Source: Cryptomeria japonica | Lineage: Eukaryota > Streptophyta > Pinopsida > Cupressales > Cupressaceae | DNA: 64,000 bases | NCBI RefSeq assembly: GCF_030272615.1 | Contig: NC_081409.1 | Location: forward strand, 239,347,832-239,411,831 | Reading direction: 5' to 3' | Shown: in pieces, positions 12,380-25,399 of the stretch | How positions within the stretch are numbered: the stretch's first letter is position 1 | Layout of the letters: each line of letters begins with the position of its first letter | Notes under the pieces: generated by a model | Told to the model about the DNA's origin: nothing | Seen by the model: only the letters and a program-made list of their open reading frames with translations | The model's database searches: none | Position numbers and translations under genes: made by a program

Positions 12380-13440
12380 CTCATTAAAATTCTATTAATA
12401 TCATCTTGTTGCAGGACATGACATAGAACGTTGTGTGTCTATGACATATTGTTCAAGACCGCATAGATAATGAGACTATCTAGGTTGATGATAAGAAACA
12501 TAATTCTAACAAATATGTGGCCAATGCTAATAGCGAATTGCAAATTTAAGCATATTTGTTTCCTCCTCATTCTTCTAGTTCTATCATTACATCCTCTTCT
12601 CCTCCACCTAGTAATCATACATATGCGAATATGGTGACTATCACTCTTATCTCCCCTCCAACTCAGAAGGTCAAGATAATTGATATGTCTTTCACACCTA
12701 ATGACTCAACATTTCATGAAGAGCTTTCTCCTCTATACACCCCTACTCAGATTAACGATAATGATATTATTGGAATTAAGGTTGATCTTGCTTGCAGAGT
12801 GAATGTGATCACATGGGTACCCTTTTCATCAATGGATTGCATAGGACGAGATTTGACAAGTCAAAGGCTGCCATTTGTATGCATGATGTCTTTCGGTTCC
12901 ACCTTTGGGATCTATTTCTTTGTCGATCCTCATGAGACCTAAGTTTGTTTCTACAAAGTTTGTCGTGATTCCAGAGTCTTACTTGTTTAGAGTGAAGCTA
13001 AACATTCTTTGGCTAGTACCCATGGAAGTTGTTGCCTTTGTTGTCCACAAGTGTCTAAAGTTTTCTCATGATGGCATTATGCAGACTATCTAGGATGCTA
13101 GATATAAACCAATTGTGTCACATGAGAGCTTATCTTTGGATCATTTCTGCTTTGCTTTGGTTGAATCCATGCTACCCCATAGTGATCTATTATACAAGTC
13201 TTATTATAAATATAAGAAGAGGGAGTTAGCATCAATGTCAGTTCAACTTGCTTCTTCTCTAGCTCCTCCTTTATTTGCTCCTTCTTAGTCTGCTCCTATG
13301 AGGCAACATACTACGTCCTCTACTCTTCCTTCATTGAGAGTTAAGGACAAGCTCACTCCCTCAAATTGGACCCCTCATCAACCTAACAATCCACAACATC
13401 TAGTAGTGCTTCTTGTTCCTTTGATTGTGCCTTAATTTTG
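12380..13440 (+). pseudogene. Decayed gypsy Gag/protease-region relic, plus strand
   Basis: Around 12400-12470 the plus strand reads YHLVAGHDIERC, the C-x-H...GHxxxxC zinc-binding motif seen at the end of Tat-type Gag. The 128-codon frame from 12556 follows, with serine/proline-rich sequence like the Gag-protease spacer of such elements. Downstream coding similarity fades through stops to about 13440. It is a relic; its LTRs are not visible. Confidence 0.5.
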
Positions 13441-13986
13441 TCTCTTAAAATTATATGTGACTTTTTAAAAATGGATCCAATTTTTTTTAATAAAATATTG
13501 ACAAGGTCTTTGTTTGAACATAAGTGCACCATTAAATATGAATCCACATCATGATTTTTTTATCGAGGTGTCCACAAAGAACTAAAAAGAGTTGAGATTG
13601 ATAATTATCTATTTAGTCATGTTTTATTGGTGCGTCAATGTGACATCACATGATTTGTTATTTTTTAGATCAAATGAACATATTTCATTCTATTATTTGT
13701 TATTATAATCTTTATTAACTAAGAGCTTTAGATTCTTGCCATATAAATCGTGAAATCGATTCTCTCTTATATTAAAAATAAATAAAATTAAAATCACAGC
13801 TAATAGAACTTAAAAATTAGGCCCTTTCCTTTTAACTTGTAATTTATCAAAACTTGCCCTACACTCGGTGCAATCTCTAGATGGATAAGATAGTCTCGTC
13901 CACAAGGACAAAGATAACATCGCAGGGGGGATTTCCCCAAGCACATACACTACAGCTCTTAGGAAGGGCTAAATCGGTCCGCGAAG
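13441..13986. other. AT-rich spacer upstream of the host gene
   Basis: No reading frame or repeat boundary is supported. The last 150 bases must hold the 5' UTR of the gene starting at 13987. I see no clear TATA box at a usual distance. Confidence 0.4.
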
Positions 13987-15485
13987 ATGAAATTGATCAG
14001 AAATCAATGTTCACTCAGTCGTCCTCTTCATTATAGCCTAGTGTCCACTCAGACCAGATCTCATCTCCTGTCAATAAATTACAGATTTTGTGGAACACCA
14101 CATCAAAACCCTAAACTCATTTGTACATCTCTTACATCAAACATCCAGAGAAAGATAAGAGGGAACATAGAAATAGATAAATGGGATGTTATTACCAATT
14201 TCACTGTCCACGCTCTGCAGGCTGAAGAAAGTGGAATAACAAGGGGAGAAGAAGAAACAGTTTGCAGAGTAAAGCTGCAAACATTAGATGGGTGCAGACT
14301 GGGCATAGGTATATATCCTGATTTTGAATACAATGCTGAAGGAGGAGGTGGGGATGGAGTTGGTGAGAATTTGAGTGATGGAAGAGTTGAGATTAGGTTT
14401 GATGTTGGGAGTCTCTACATTCCACCATTGACATATCAAACTACAAAGTTCTTGGGCCTTCCCCTGCCTCCAATTCTTAGCATAAGCATTCTTCCTCAAG
14501 CATTTCAAGGATTCATGGACCAAGATACAGGCAAGGTACACCCAATTCTATAATAATGATGATGGCAACAAACATGACTCTGGCATTCTTAAATGTAAAA
14601 TTAGCTTCTTGGGCCTGTCAGAAGTTTATCATTCAGATGTACATGGTGCCTAGTCTTTAGCTTTAGTGGGTCAGTATATGATTAGGGTTATACTTTCTTA
14701 GGTTAGTGTTTTGGTTGCTTTTTTTAATCTAAAGGGCATTGAACACAGTACCATTTGGTTCTTTTTTTTAAGGTTTTTTTTAATGGATAAAGTTGTTTTA
14801 GCTATTTTATTAGGCTGAAATTTCTTGGATTAAGAGTCAAGAACAGATGGGTATCCATTTTGCCAAATATGTTCAGGACACAATCTCTGCCACGTCCTTC
14901 CTTTATGATGTAGGACACAATCCCTGCCTCATCCTTTATGATGTTGGAGCCTTGCATTCAACAAGAATTGATTCCTAATGATCCTTTATAATGTCAGAAC
15001 TTTATACCATTTGCTTTTTAATTTTTGATATTATAAAAATATGATAATATGAACAATTTTATTTTCATAATTCTGCAATGGGCCAAAGCATGTTACGGAT
15101 TGAAAAATCCAGCCACTGAAGATGAAATCTGAATTCATACAAAACATTTTCTCCAAAACAGTGCGTTTTTAATTAGCCCTGATGATATATGTTTTGGGTT
15201 CATTGGCAGGTGGAGTTAAACTTCAGGGCAAACTTCTGCTTCCAAATGCTGTCCCTATATAAACCTCCTCCACTGCAAGTAGAAACAGTTCTTACAACAG
15301 AAGAGGTTACCGGGAAAATGAGAAATGGGAAAGGGCAGAGATTGAATTCAGAAGGGTGTTGCAAGCTTGTTGGACTGGCTACTGTTGTTCCTATCAATGA
15401 CTCTTTCCTTAATACATTTCTTAACCTTCCAACTGAATGCCTTGCTGATTTGTCTGCCAAAATTCTCCTGACCAGTACATTATAG
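13987..15485 (+). CDS. Two-exon gene, probable plastid-targeted protein of unknown function
   Basis: Exon 1 is 13987-14535 and exon 2 is 15210-15485, joined by a 674-bp intron with GT (AAG|GTACAC) and AG (TTGGCAG|GTG) borders, phase 0. The joined frame has 274 codons plus TAA-type termination at the end of exon 2 and contains no internal stop. Residues 1 to about 55 are rich in Ser, Thr, Arg and Asn and poor in acids, like a chloroplast transit peptide. The rest looks conserved and globular: GCRLGIGIYPDFEYNAEGGGG, then RFDVGSLYIPPLTY, LGLPLPPILSISILP, DQDTGKVELNFRANFCF across the splice site, and a final NLPTECLADL region. I do not recognise the family. It is the only stretch in the window that looks like an intact spliced host gene. 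Whether it is complete at the 5' end or expressed is unknown. Confidence 0.7.
14536..15209 (+). other. Intron of the host gene
   Basis: This GT...AG intron is AT-rich, with a T-rich tract in its first half. Translating exon 1 into it gives HPIL and then a stop, while splicing joins two blocks that read on without interruption. That supports the boundaries. Confidence 0.7.
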
Positions 15486-15917
15486 CACACCCTATTCTCC
15501 AGGGTTCAGGCCCTAATGTGCAGGGATAAGACATTGCTTAAGTGAGAGTAGATCTCTTTTTCCAACAGTCTTGGTATCCCTCAGGCCCAGACTGTTACAA
15601 AAATGAGAGTAGTTATTACAATGCTTGAAAAAAAGAAAATCTGTATGATAGTAATCAAAGACACTCTATTTTGCCCATAGTCTTTTGGCTAAAAATATTT
15701 GCCCGTCCACCCATGTTAGTTGTAATTGATCATAAACATTTTCTAAAGTTCTCTTATAGTAAGAGAATTGGGTTATTATTGTGCTGTGCTTCCCAATTCA
15801 ATTATGTAGAATTTATTTGTATAATGTTTTGGATCACACTCCATGTTTCATCATCAGAATTGGATAACTAATTATTTTGCTAAAAAATATTTAAAAATTC
15901 AATATTTGAATAGAATG
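15486..15917. other. 3' flank of the host gene
   Basis: Presumed 3' UTR and spacer. No coding frame or clear polyadenylation signal can be assigned with confidence. Confidence 0.4.
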
Positions 15918-16410
15918 TAGGGGAAGAGCACCAATAGTCGTCATAGCTAACTTCGCGCACCCACAGATCCTAAATGGTACATCGGATTTTGATTTTTTTT
16001 TACTGTTGTCTTCGTATGCGACTTAACTGCTTATAGCTATTAATCTGGCTTTTGGGTAGTAACGATGCACGTTGTGGAATCAATTATGCGCACAAAGGTA
16101 AAAAAGTACACATTTCAAAGTGTCGCATGATACCTAACTAAAGATGTTCGAGTAACCGTCAACTCAAAATTGCTAGTACTTGTTGACAAATGTCCCAATA
16201 GTGGTGCACAAATGTTCCAATAGTGGTACACAAATGAGACAAATGTTCCAATAGTTGCACAAATGGGCCAATTAATTACAAAAAATGATTGACTATTGGT
16301 ACAAAACAAATTTATTAATGGTGTTTTCACTATGACGGCTATTTGGGGGTCAACATGACAATAAAGTGACGGTTATTGGAACTATGTTATCTATTGGTGC
16401 TCTTCCCCTA
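15918..16410. mobile_element. MITE with perfect 20-bp terminal inverted repeats
   Basis: The left end is TAGGGGAAGAGCACCAATAG, and the right end (16391-16410) is its exact reverse complement. The inner sequence is also partly inverted: AGTCGTCATAG on the left matches the complement of CTATGACGGCT near 16330. The middle carries short repeats of CAAATGTTCCAATAGT at 16190-16260. At 493 bp with no coding frame it is a non-autonomous DNA transposon. If the outer TA on each side is the target duplication, the element proper is 15920-16408 and would be Tc1/mariner-like; that assignment is inference. Confidence 0.85.
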
Positions 16411-17947
16411 GCATAATGTCCCTGCAATGACAATAAAGGCTTTTAAACTCATTTCAAAGAGGCCAGATGATCTCTCTTTTTGTTGTATGATTTTTTTTAA
16501 CTTGAACTTTTTTATTATACGATGGAAATGATAAACATGAAGAATAAATACCCTGAATGGTAGTAGTACCCAGGCTTGCCCACCTCATGTGGTCCCTCTT
16601 CTTTTATGTCCAATGTTGTTTCTTCTACATATTTAATAAATTTACAAGATGTTAAATGCTACCTGATTAAGGGTTATATAAGTTAAATGAACATTTTTTC
16701 ATCATTATTTCAGATCACATTCCATGATCCATGGTTCGTAAATATTTATTTTCTCTTCTTTTCTACCTTTTGTGATGGACCTTGGAGTCTAATGTTGATG
16801 GAAAATGGTTTATGTCATTTATTAGCTTACATCCAAACTCATGTTCACACATCCACTCCATGCATCAATACTAGCACTTTATTGTTCTTGGTTTAAGATT
16901 GACCCTAAAAATTTAAAATTTAAAATTCAAATTGTAGAACTCTCATCCTTTCCTACTTGTCATTATCAACAAATTTAGTACAGGTTTCACAAATTATTAC
17001 ATGTTTTGTTATTTAATGGCATTCAAAATATAATTACTAAAATGCTAACTTTTAGAACTAAACATAATTTCTCAAGCACACTTCAATTTCTAACAAGATA
17101 GAAGGAATCAAAACCTACATTATATTGTCCATTTGTATGTTTGAGAATGTTGACCTCAAAAAACTTGACTTTAACAATTTGGGAATCTTCCTTTAGATTT
17201 TTTTAAGCATAGGCTTGATAAAATTGAAAACCAAAAGATATAGTAACAATAACCTATAAAATAAACAACTTATTATTACTTGTACAAAATACACAATGAA
17301 ACACACAAAATAATAGTCCCAAATACAGCTCAACAAAATGAAATACACTTAAACAACCATGACTTAATCTCTAAATAAAATAATTAAAAACAAAATAAAA
17401 CAAAAGAAATATTAAAGTACACGTAATCAAGAATTGCACATCAAACATCTTTTTAAATAATATAAGATTGCACAACCCTTGAGATCTTAGGTGAAATACT
17501 CCAAATAACATGAATTTGAGAAAGAGGCTTGCATTTAAGACAATGAAGAAAGCCAAAATTTTCACCCAAGTTAGCATATTTCTACTTCAATAATGCATGC
17601 ATTTCCCTCTTGTCCCTTACTCTTCCATGAATGAGATTCCATGTACCCATTTTTTCATGTTGCCATTACAATGTGTATCCAAATTTATGCAAATTCCTTT
17701 TTCTACTTTTATAGAATTTTTATGCCTACATGCTATCTTCAAGATTAGTTATATAAGAGGAATGTAAATTAGTCACATTTAATATTAGAGAAATATCTAA
17801 TTTTTAGGAATTATATTTTTATACACATTTTTTAAAACATGAAAAATATTGTAACGATCAATTTTTTTAGATTTTAATTTTTTATAAGTTTTACATGAGA
17901 ACTAATCTTTTTTCAAATGCACCATGAACAACCCACTTTTGTCTATG
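16411..17947. other. AT-rich sequence without recognised features
   Basis: Only short chance frames are present. I see no transposon ends, RNA gene or exon that I can support. Confidence 0.4.
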
Positions 17948-18066
17948 CAGCATACATGATGCACCTTTGACTATATTTATTTATTAATTAAAAATTAAAA
18001 TACAATGATTTTTAATTTATTTTTAGTTAATTAATAAACATGGTCAAAGGTGCATGTTGTATGCTG
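17948..18066. repeat. Foldback hairpin (about 55-bp arms)
   Basis: The left arm starts CAGCATACATGATGCACCTT and the right arm, read in reverse complement from 18066, starts CAGCATACAACATGCACCTT. The match continues through TTTGACYATRTTTATT and an AT-rich stretch to a short loop near 18001-18010. The transcript would form a long imperfect stem. It could be a small foldback transposon or a young inverted-repeat locus. No target duplication is evident. Confidence 0.75.
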
Positions 18067-18269
18067 ATAGATGTTTCCAAACAACTCTCTCAAAGCAAAT
18101 CTTTTCCCTCAAATTCTTGTTTGTGTGCAATTTATGTCTTTTCATACTTTCTTCCATTTGTCTCTTAACCTATGTAAAAATTTCCTTCATGCATTTCACA
18201 ATTTCTTCTACTTTTACATTGATTTGTAGCATACCACCCTCAATCTTCAAAATTTTGTGACATGTTTTA

Positions 18270-18990
18270 GAGATGATCCATCCAACACATAACAATTTTT
18301 TGTCAATAAAAAGGCTAATGGTGTTATTTTCACAATTTTATCATGCCAAAATAGAGTCCCACTTTATGGGCTTCTCTCCCACCAAACATCTTAAGAGATT
18401 GCCAAGATACTTATTGACAACCTCAATTGACCATCTATCTAGCGATTGTATGAAAAATGATGCTCAATTGTGTATCCATATTCTCTCATAATGTGTGCCA
18501 AAAGTGATTTAGAAACTTAGTATCCCTATCTAAAGTGATATTCTATGAAAATTGATGTAATCTATCTCTTGCATAAACAAATCAACTATCCTAGAAGCAT
18601 CACTCAACTTTTGAAAAGCACTGGAAATTTTTATTTGAAAAAAATTGTCTACCACCATGAAGATAGAATCATTGCCCCTATGTGGATGGTAATCCAAGGA
18701 TAAAATCTACAGATAGTTCCTCCCACAACTTATCCAATGTGAGAAATGGATTATACAAATTGGTGATGTTGGTCACTCTCTTTGTAACTTGACACATCAT
18801 GCATATTTTGATAAACCTTTTCATATTCTAGCTTAAACTTATAAAGTGTTATCTCTCCTCAAACATAGACTATTTTTTTCATCCAAGAGTCCTCTAATTC
18901 CATCATTGTATAACTCTCAAAAGGGACTCTCTCATTAAATGTGTAAAACAAATAATTGTCATTTCATGAACAAGTATTACTCTTATCAAA
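18270..18990 (-). pseudogene. Chromovirus-type gypsy integrase relic
   Basis: On the minus strand the end of an HHCC finger (CMMCQVTKRVTN) is followed by LWEELSVDFILGLPST with the first core aspartate. Then come decayed DRDTKFLNHFW-like sequence with the second aspartate, and NKYLGNLLRCLVGEKPIKWD, a very characteristic chromovirus integrase block. Stops and frameshifts are frequent. The rest of the element was not recognised. Confidence 0.75.
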
Positions 18991-20342
18991 ACAATTATTT
19001 TTATGTGTCTCTATCTCTAGTGTAATGCCTTGTGTGAAGGACCAATGCAAAACCTGATGGAGCAACTATTTTTTTTAAACAACACTAAAGTTACGAAAAT
19101 ATGTCACACTTGCACTACAACATGCACACATGTCATATGGAACATTATGACACAAAGGTGATGACAACTATAATAACCTCACCATTGTGTATGCAAGGCG
19201 GCACCAATAAAAGACTAAATAGCCATAGGATAAAACCACCATGATGAACCTATGAGAGAGAAGGAACATCACATAAAATGATCAAATACAAAACCACACT
19301 CACGTTCTCTCATGACACCACACAACGATAGTGTTGTGCCTTGCACTCACACCCCTTTTTGCCACTTGAAAAAATAGGGTCTCCCTTTTTTCTTTTCATT
19401 TTCCTAGTGTTTGTGTCCTCCCGATGTTCCCTTTTCCTCTTGTGTTTTTTGTTTTTTCTTTCCTTTTTGGAGTTCTAGCCTTGGGCCTTCATTTTTTCAC
19501 TCTTAAACAAGGGATCCCTGATCTCCCCCTTGTGTTTTTTTTGCATTTTTCTGTCACCGATCAGATTTGGGGGTGTCAAGTTTCATTTTGTGAGTATGGA
19601 GCATGTATCCTTGATGCTTGATCTTGGTTCCTTTTCTTGTTTCCCTTTCAGGGGTCAAAATTTGAGGGTAATAGGCTCACTTGATTAAAGTTGAACATGT
19701 GAACCTCGAGCCCTAAACCCTAGTATGTTTTGGTCCAACCTACCTACAACTCGCGACCCCCAAAGCACAAGTACACTACATTTATGATGGTTGGTGGCAA
19801 GTTGATACACACCCCTCTCTGCCTATAAAAGATCTTCGGGGCATGATTTCAAATAATTTCAAATGCAACAAAGATATGTGAGAGATCTACAAGTAGAAAA
19901 CATAACACTTTTATGCTCAAATCCCAACACTTTAGTGTACAAAAAATAGTTAAGGTTGAAGAAGCAGTCAATTTTAGAGTTTGAAGTTCCTTTCTTCATG
20001 GTTTTTGATAGGGTTTTTCTTTTTTCCCTTTGTTATCATTACCTTCATTTTGGTTTTCTAGTGTTTGTGTTAGGTTTTGGATCTAGAAGTCTCTAGCTTG
20101 TGCTTTTTGGTTTGTACTAACTTGGGCCCTTTTGTTTTCTTTTTGTACCATAGCTCTTGGTCCCTCACCCTATCCTTTCTAAGGATCAGGTTGATGACTA
20201 TTTAGGGTGCGTTTGTTTTCACCTAGCCATCAACTCGACCTCAATCGTGTCCTTCTTTTGGTGAGAAACTAACCCCTTAGGGTTTTCCTTTCAATGGTCT
20301 AAATGAGTGAAAGCCCCTTTAGATGCCTTATTAGGATTTTAT
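18991..20342. other. Unassigned spacer, possibly an old LTR
   Basis: There is no coding frame that I trust. A TATAAAAGATC stretch at 19825-19835 is followed by downstream text resembling the R region of the solo LTR at 21164-22313, so part of this may be an old plus-oriented LTR. Borders could not be found. Confidence 0.35.
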
Positions 20343-23300
20343 TGTTAAACATACTGAATACTGAGAGGGGGGTGAATTAGTATTTATCAAAACTTAAACC
20401 TTTTAGCACAATCTAGATTAAAAAATTCTTAATAGATCAACAACAAAAAAATATGAAGCCACGAATACTAATGAATAAGAAAACACCAGATTTACATGTA
20501 AAATTTAATAGGGAAAAACCACGGTGAGAGTTATCTCACAATATATATGAACAAGAATTACATATTTGTTTTAAGACTCATTGCCTAAGGAGGCATGCTT
20601 CTCCTTGATGGACTTATTGAAAAAAGTTCACTACTTCAAAGCAGGATACAAGGACATACTGAAGAGATTCGCAATCTTTGAACAATATACAAGAAAATAT
20701 AAATTACAATGAATAATATTTCAACTTCATAGCCTCCAACAATCTCCTAAGAATTTAGCTACTCTTGGCTCACTACCTCAAGCAACCATTAAGCAATTTA
20801 GCTCCAAAAATTTCACCACACACTTTTACTATAGTACTTTTTGCATCTTACTCAATCCACACACTCCACACACTTGCAACTGATTTGATCTTTTATATGT
20901 ATCCTCCACAAGCAAATATAACATTAAATTAGGTCGGCCAGAACTAGAGACAAGTAATGACCCCAACAAGTCAACCTCAAAAACATATTGCAGTGAAAAT
21001 ATTCCAAGCTAGGAGATAGGTTTAACCTAAAACAACTTACTACATCTTTCCATGCAATACAGAGCATCAAACATATTGGCGCACATCTTCTCAAGTTAGC
21101 AATAGGGTAATGTGTAGATGAAACATGTAGCACTTAGTCACTCCACCCAAAAACATAACATCCTCTAGCATCCTAAATTGTACCCCCTTACAATTTTGAC
21201 CGCATTTGGGTCCTCACCTTAGCATTTGTGCTCTGGGGCCTGAATGGGACCTGATTATGCTCTTGCTTTGCATATTTATCACCATTTTCACTATGCACAT
21301 AATCCTGCCCCTCAAATTTGGTTTTTGATTGGGTAGGACGAGGGTGTGACACTCTGGTCCTCTCAATTGGGACCCAAATTTGGGCCCCTTAATGGTCATA
21401 AAGTTTGAGTGGGAATCCTAGCTTTGTGTCGGCTCATGTCAGAAAATTAGTTTGTTTTTCGCCGGGAAAGTATAAAAAGAGGTTTACCCCTCTCATTTGA
21501 CAACACACACATACACATGAAATTCAATTCGACATCTAGCACTCAAGAATTCAAGTTCAAGCAATCATTCTTCATTCAAGCATTAGAGCAGAGATAGAGT
21601 CAAGATTCAAGCATTGGAGCTGACATTCATGTTCTATGTTATTGAAGACTTCATGAAACCTTGATTCTCTATGGAGACAAACAAAACTTCACATGGAGGT
21701 ATATCATTTGTGTTTCAGTCATTATTTAACATCTCCCTCAAAAGGAGAACATTTCCATTATTGCAATTCAAATAGATTTCATTTCTATTTCATGGTTAAT
21801 TCCAAAACCGGGGTTTGACCTAAGGAAAACCCCTATTCCCAACCTATTTCCCTTCCCTAGTGTGTGTAGGAATAGGTACAGAGTTGCGATCTTCAGGATA
21901 AGCTTTATTTATAGAGATAAATTGACCCCCATTGGAGTGCAAAAAGTGTGGAGGATAGAGCGACTTTCACAACGATCTTAACAAATCAGGAGCTCCTTCT
22001 GGGAACAAATCCAAATCCTCTTACAATCCTTAGATCTAAGTTTGTGAGTCGATCCAACAACTATAGCTTATTGTTTATGTTTTTTTACATGAATTTCCAA
22101 CACATTTACCCTAATTTCAACAAATTAAATAATTCAATTCAACTTAAGGGAAAGAAGAGGTGTGATCCAAACCCCCTAGAATTAGATCAACATTTAGACC
22201 TCTTAGGTTTAGATCTATCTAATTCCTATCTTTCCCTAATATAATGGTCCTCAAGGAAAAATCAGCGGTTTTCATACATCTAATGGTGGAAACCCTAATT
22301 TTTCACCACTACACATCCAAATGAATTTACAAAATGCAACTTCTATTGAGACATCACGAGACCCAAGAACAACTCATAAAAATCTCTAATGCTAGTGCAG
22401 ACTCCCAAATATATAACGCAAGCAAGAGACTAGGTCATGTTCGCTGGACAACCACAAAATAACTTGAAAGCGAACACCAAGCAACATGATGTGCCACCAG
22501 AAAGATCAACCATTTTCATGTGGACTACACCGAGATTACATAATCATTCAAAAACGTGCCCATACACTTCTTCCATACCATCTTGCCAAAATAGGCTAGC
22601 ACAACCAACCATCTACGTAATTCTTTATATCCGAAAGGCAAAAAACATAGTCATGCGATAAAACATTGTCAAACATACTTGTGGTACACTTCATCACCTA
22701 AAATCTAAATTGAGACACTACACAGAAAATATAAGAATGTCCACCAAGTTGTAAGAGCGAAAACAACAATGTAGAGCATTTTTTGGACCAACCTTGACAA
22801 TCAATAAAACTGCTAACATAGTGTATTCACCAAAAAAAATTTGTGGAACACCAGTGAATTGAAATGGTAGGAGTGCAAGGTCCACATAATATACAAGCTA
22901 AACCCCAAATCACAAGACCATATCTTCAAGGGTGGAGGAATGCAGAGCATTCTCCCAGATAGTCTTCAAAGCACCTTCTTGCATCTTCACTCTTCACCAA
23001 CTCGTAGAGACGAGAAATTCCTTGTAGCATTATTTGTTCACTTAGGAGCAACAAGAGAGATAAGACAACAACTTGTAGTATGCAGAAGTCCATCAACATC
23101 ATATCCACAACATCACAATGCTTCTAATCCTTATCTTAATACTTCTAATCCTCATCTTAATACTTTTGATCCTTGTCTTAATATGATATCATAATGATAA
23201 CACCTCTGCTAAAAAAACAAGGCATAAAATCCAATCATGAACTATGTCACCAAAACACATCATCATTATCTTCATCATCATAGAAACATATATACATACA

Positions 23301-23393
23301 ACTGCACATGACAATACAACACTGAGGATTGACATCAACAATAACACCACAACTACACATGGGACATCAATGACAACACATTAGTCTCCAACA
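20343..23393 (-). repeat. 3' LTR of the outer copia (interrupted)
   Basis: On the minus strand it starts TGTTGGAGACTAATGTG directly after the polypurine tract and ends GTTTAACA. It is homologous along its length to 52202-54058, apart from the block 21164-22313 inserted in it. Its own length is about 1.9 kb. Confidence 0.88.
21164..22313 (+). repeat. Solo LTR inserted in the outer copia 3' LTR
   Basis: This 1150-bp block is absent from the sister LTR at 52202-54058. CATCC flanks it at 21159-21163 and 22314-22318. It ends CCACTACA; its start, TCTAGCATCC, would be TG mutated to TC. A TATAAAAAG box at about 21470 and an R-like region after it support plus orientation. It is of gypsy style (CATTTGGGTCCTC near the start). 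No internal domain remains. Confidence 0.85.
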
Positions 23394-23408
23394 ATATCCC
23401 CCTTTGTC
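23394..23408 (-). other. Polypurine tract of the outer copia
   Basis: The minus strand reads GACAAAGGGGGATAT immediately before the TGTTGG start of the 3' LTR. This is the plus-strand primer site and it sets the LTR border. Confidence 0.85.
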
Positions 23409-23665
23409 ATTGATGGAAACACTCATCTGATAGGACAACCATCTACATTATTTCCTTACTACTCATCTACACTCTCTCCCACTTTCACTTCAAGGACAAA
23501 GGGTGAAGGTCTCCATTAACTGTCAACATTCTCTTCCATAAAAGCTCTCCCTGCCACAACAACTAATAAACTACCTACTCCACATGAGAGGTAGCTCACA
23601 TCAATCTAAGAGAAAATAATATACTTTGAATTTATCCCCCTAGATAGATGCATCATCTTGTGCAT

Positions 23666-24397
23666 CTAGTTAGAAGAAGGGGGGGAAACAACCGCTAGCT
23701 TCTCCCTAAGATAGCCAAATGTATCTTTTAAAAGTGTCTTTATGAAAACATCTACAATATAATATTTTGTGGGAACATATTCCAATCTTACTTCTTTCTC
23801 TGCAACCTTCTCTGTTAGAAAGTGATACCAGATATAAATATGATTGGTCCTTATATGCATTATAAGATTCTTTGAGACGTTTATAACACTTATATTATCA
23901 CATAAAAAAGGAATAGACTCATCATATACCACATTGATATCCTTCAATGTTTTCTTCATCCATAGCACTCAGGTACAATAAAATGTTGCAGCAATGTACT
24001 CAAATTTTGTTCTTGATAAGGACACCAAGTCTTTCTTCTTATTGAACCAAGAGACCAACCTATTTCCCAAGAATAATTCACTACCACTAGTACTTCTCCT
24101 ATCATCCACACAACCTACCCAATCAACATCAATATAAGCATTCAAAGAGAAGCCATCATCCATTTTATACCACAAACCATAGTCCAAAGTTCCCTTCAAG
24201 TATCTAAATATCCTTTTGACAACCTTCTCATGAGTTTGTTTAGGATTGGCTTGATATATTGAAACCAAACATACAACATGCATAATATTAGGTCTATAAG
24301 TAGTCAAATACAATAGTCGCCCAATTATAGACCTATAAATAGTTAGATCAACTTGAGGTGACTCATCATCCTTTCTCAAATGACAACCAATAGCCAA
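23666..24397 (-). pseudogene. Outer copia RNase H
   Basis: Two adjoining minus-strand frames give the end of RT and copia RNase H: YRSIIGRLLYLTTYRPNIMH, the [17 protein letters not shown] block, DVDWVGCVDDRRSTSG, then LSRTKFEYIAA, FLCDNISVINVSKN, NHIYIWYHFLTEKV and ADVFIKTLLKDTF before the stop at 23666. The usual A in STAEAEYVA is changed, and an in-frame stop separates the frames. It would have degraded the RNA strand during reverse transcription. Confidence 0.85.
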
Positions 24398-24444
24398 GGG
24401 AGTCTCCCTGGTTTGGAATCCTCAATACCAAAATTCTTCAAGAT

Positions 24445-25100
24445 ATCTTTAACATACTTAGCCTAAGAAATATATATACCATCATCTAGCTAAGCAATTT
24501 TAAGTCTAAAGAATAAAGGCAACTTACTAATCATAGACATCTCAAATTCTTTTTACATCTGTTTTGAAAATATCTTACACATACCATCATCTCCACCAAA
24601 GATGATGTCATCAACATATACAATAAATATCAAGAAATTTTCTCCCTTAACCTTAATATAAAGATTGCTATTAATTGCACCTTTCTTGAAAGCTTGTTGA
24701 AGTAAGTACTTATCTATCCTTGCATACCAAGCTCTAGAAGTTGTCTTGAGACTATACAAAGCCTTTTTGAGTTTGCAAACCATCTCTGGTTCCTTTGATA
24801 ACTGAAACCAATCAGGTTGCTCTATGTAGACTTCCTCAAAATCACCATTCAAGAAAGATAATTTGGCATCCATTTGATAAACCTTGAAGTTCTTGTGAGT
24901 TAAAAAGGAAAAAAACAATTGATTTCCCCCATCGTAACCACCGAAGAAAAAGTATCCTCAAAATCAATTCCTTCCACTTTTGAATAGCCTTTGCAAACCA
25001 ACCTTTTTTTGTTTCTTGTCACTTCTCTTTCTTTATTTAGTTTGTTTTAGAATACCCATTTTTCTCCCATGACATTCTTATTTCCAAGTCTAGGGACTAA
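24445..25100 (-). pseudogene. Outer copia reverse transcriptase
   Basis: The frame at 24918-24553 carries [44 protein letters not shown] and the catalytic YVDDIIFGG. Sequence to either side is interrupted by stops. The motif order is that of Ty1/copia RT. Confidence 0.85.
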
Positions 25101-25399
25101 TTCCCATATTTGTTTCTTCTAAATTTGACTTAGCCCTTCTTCCATTTCTTACAATCATCCTTCATCCTTGCTAGCATCAACAAAGGTATTGGGATCTATC
25201 TTTGATAGGAGACACAAGTTTACTTGCTTAATTTCTTTTGCAAGTCTCCTCCCGGTCTGCACATCTTCATTCTTGTCACCATTAATCTAATCTTCTAAAT
25301 GATTCCTTTGGATATACTCAGCTAGAGTCTTAAGGACCTTCTCTGATACTTGTTCCTTTTCTTCTATCTCTTCTTTCTCTTATTCTTCTTCTTCTTCTA

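Noticed and set aside
24480-24560. tRNA or other small RNA genes anywhere in the window
   Set aside because: Reading for cloverleaf-type B-box GGTTCGANNCC sequences gave no convincing candidate; matches near LTRs are primer-binding sites, not tRNA genes.
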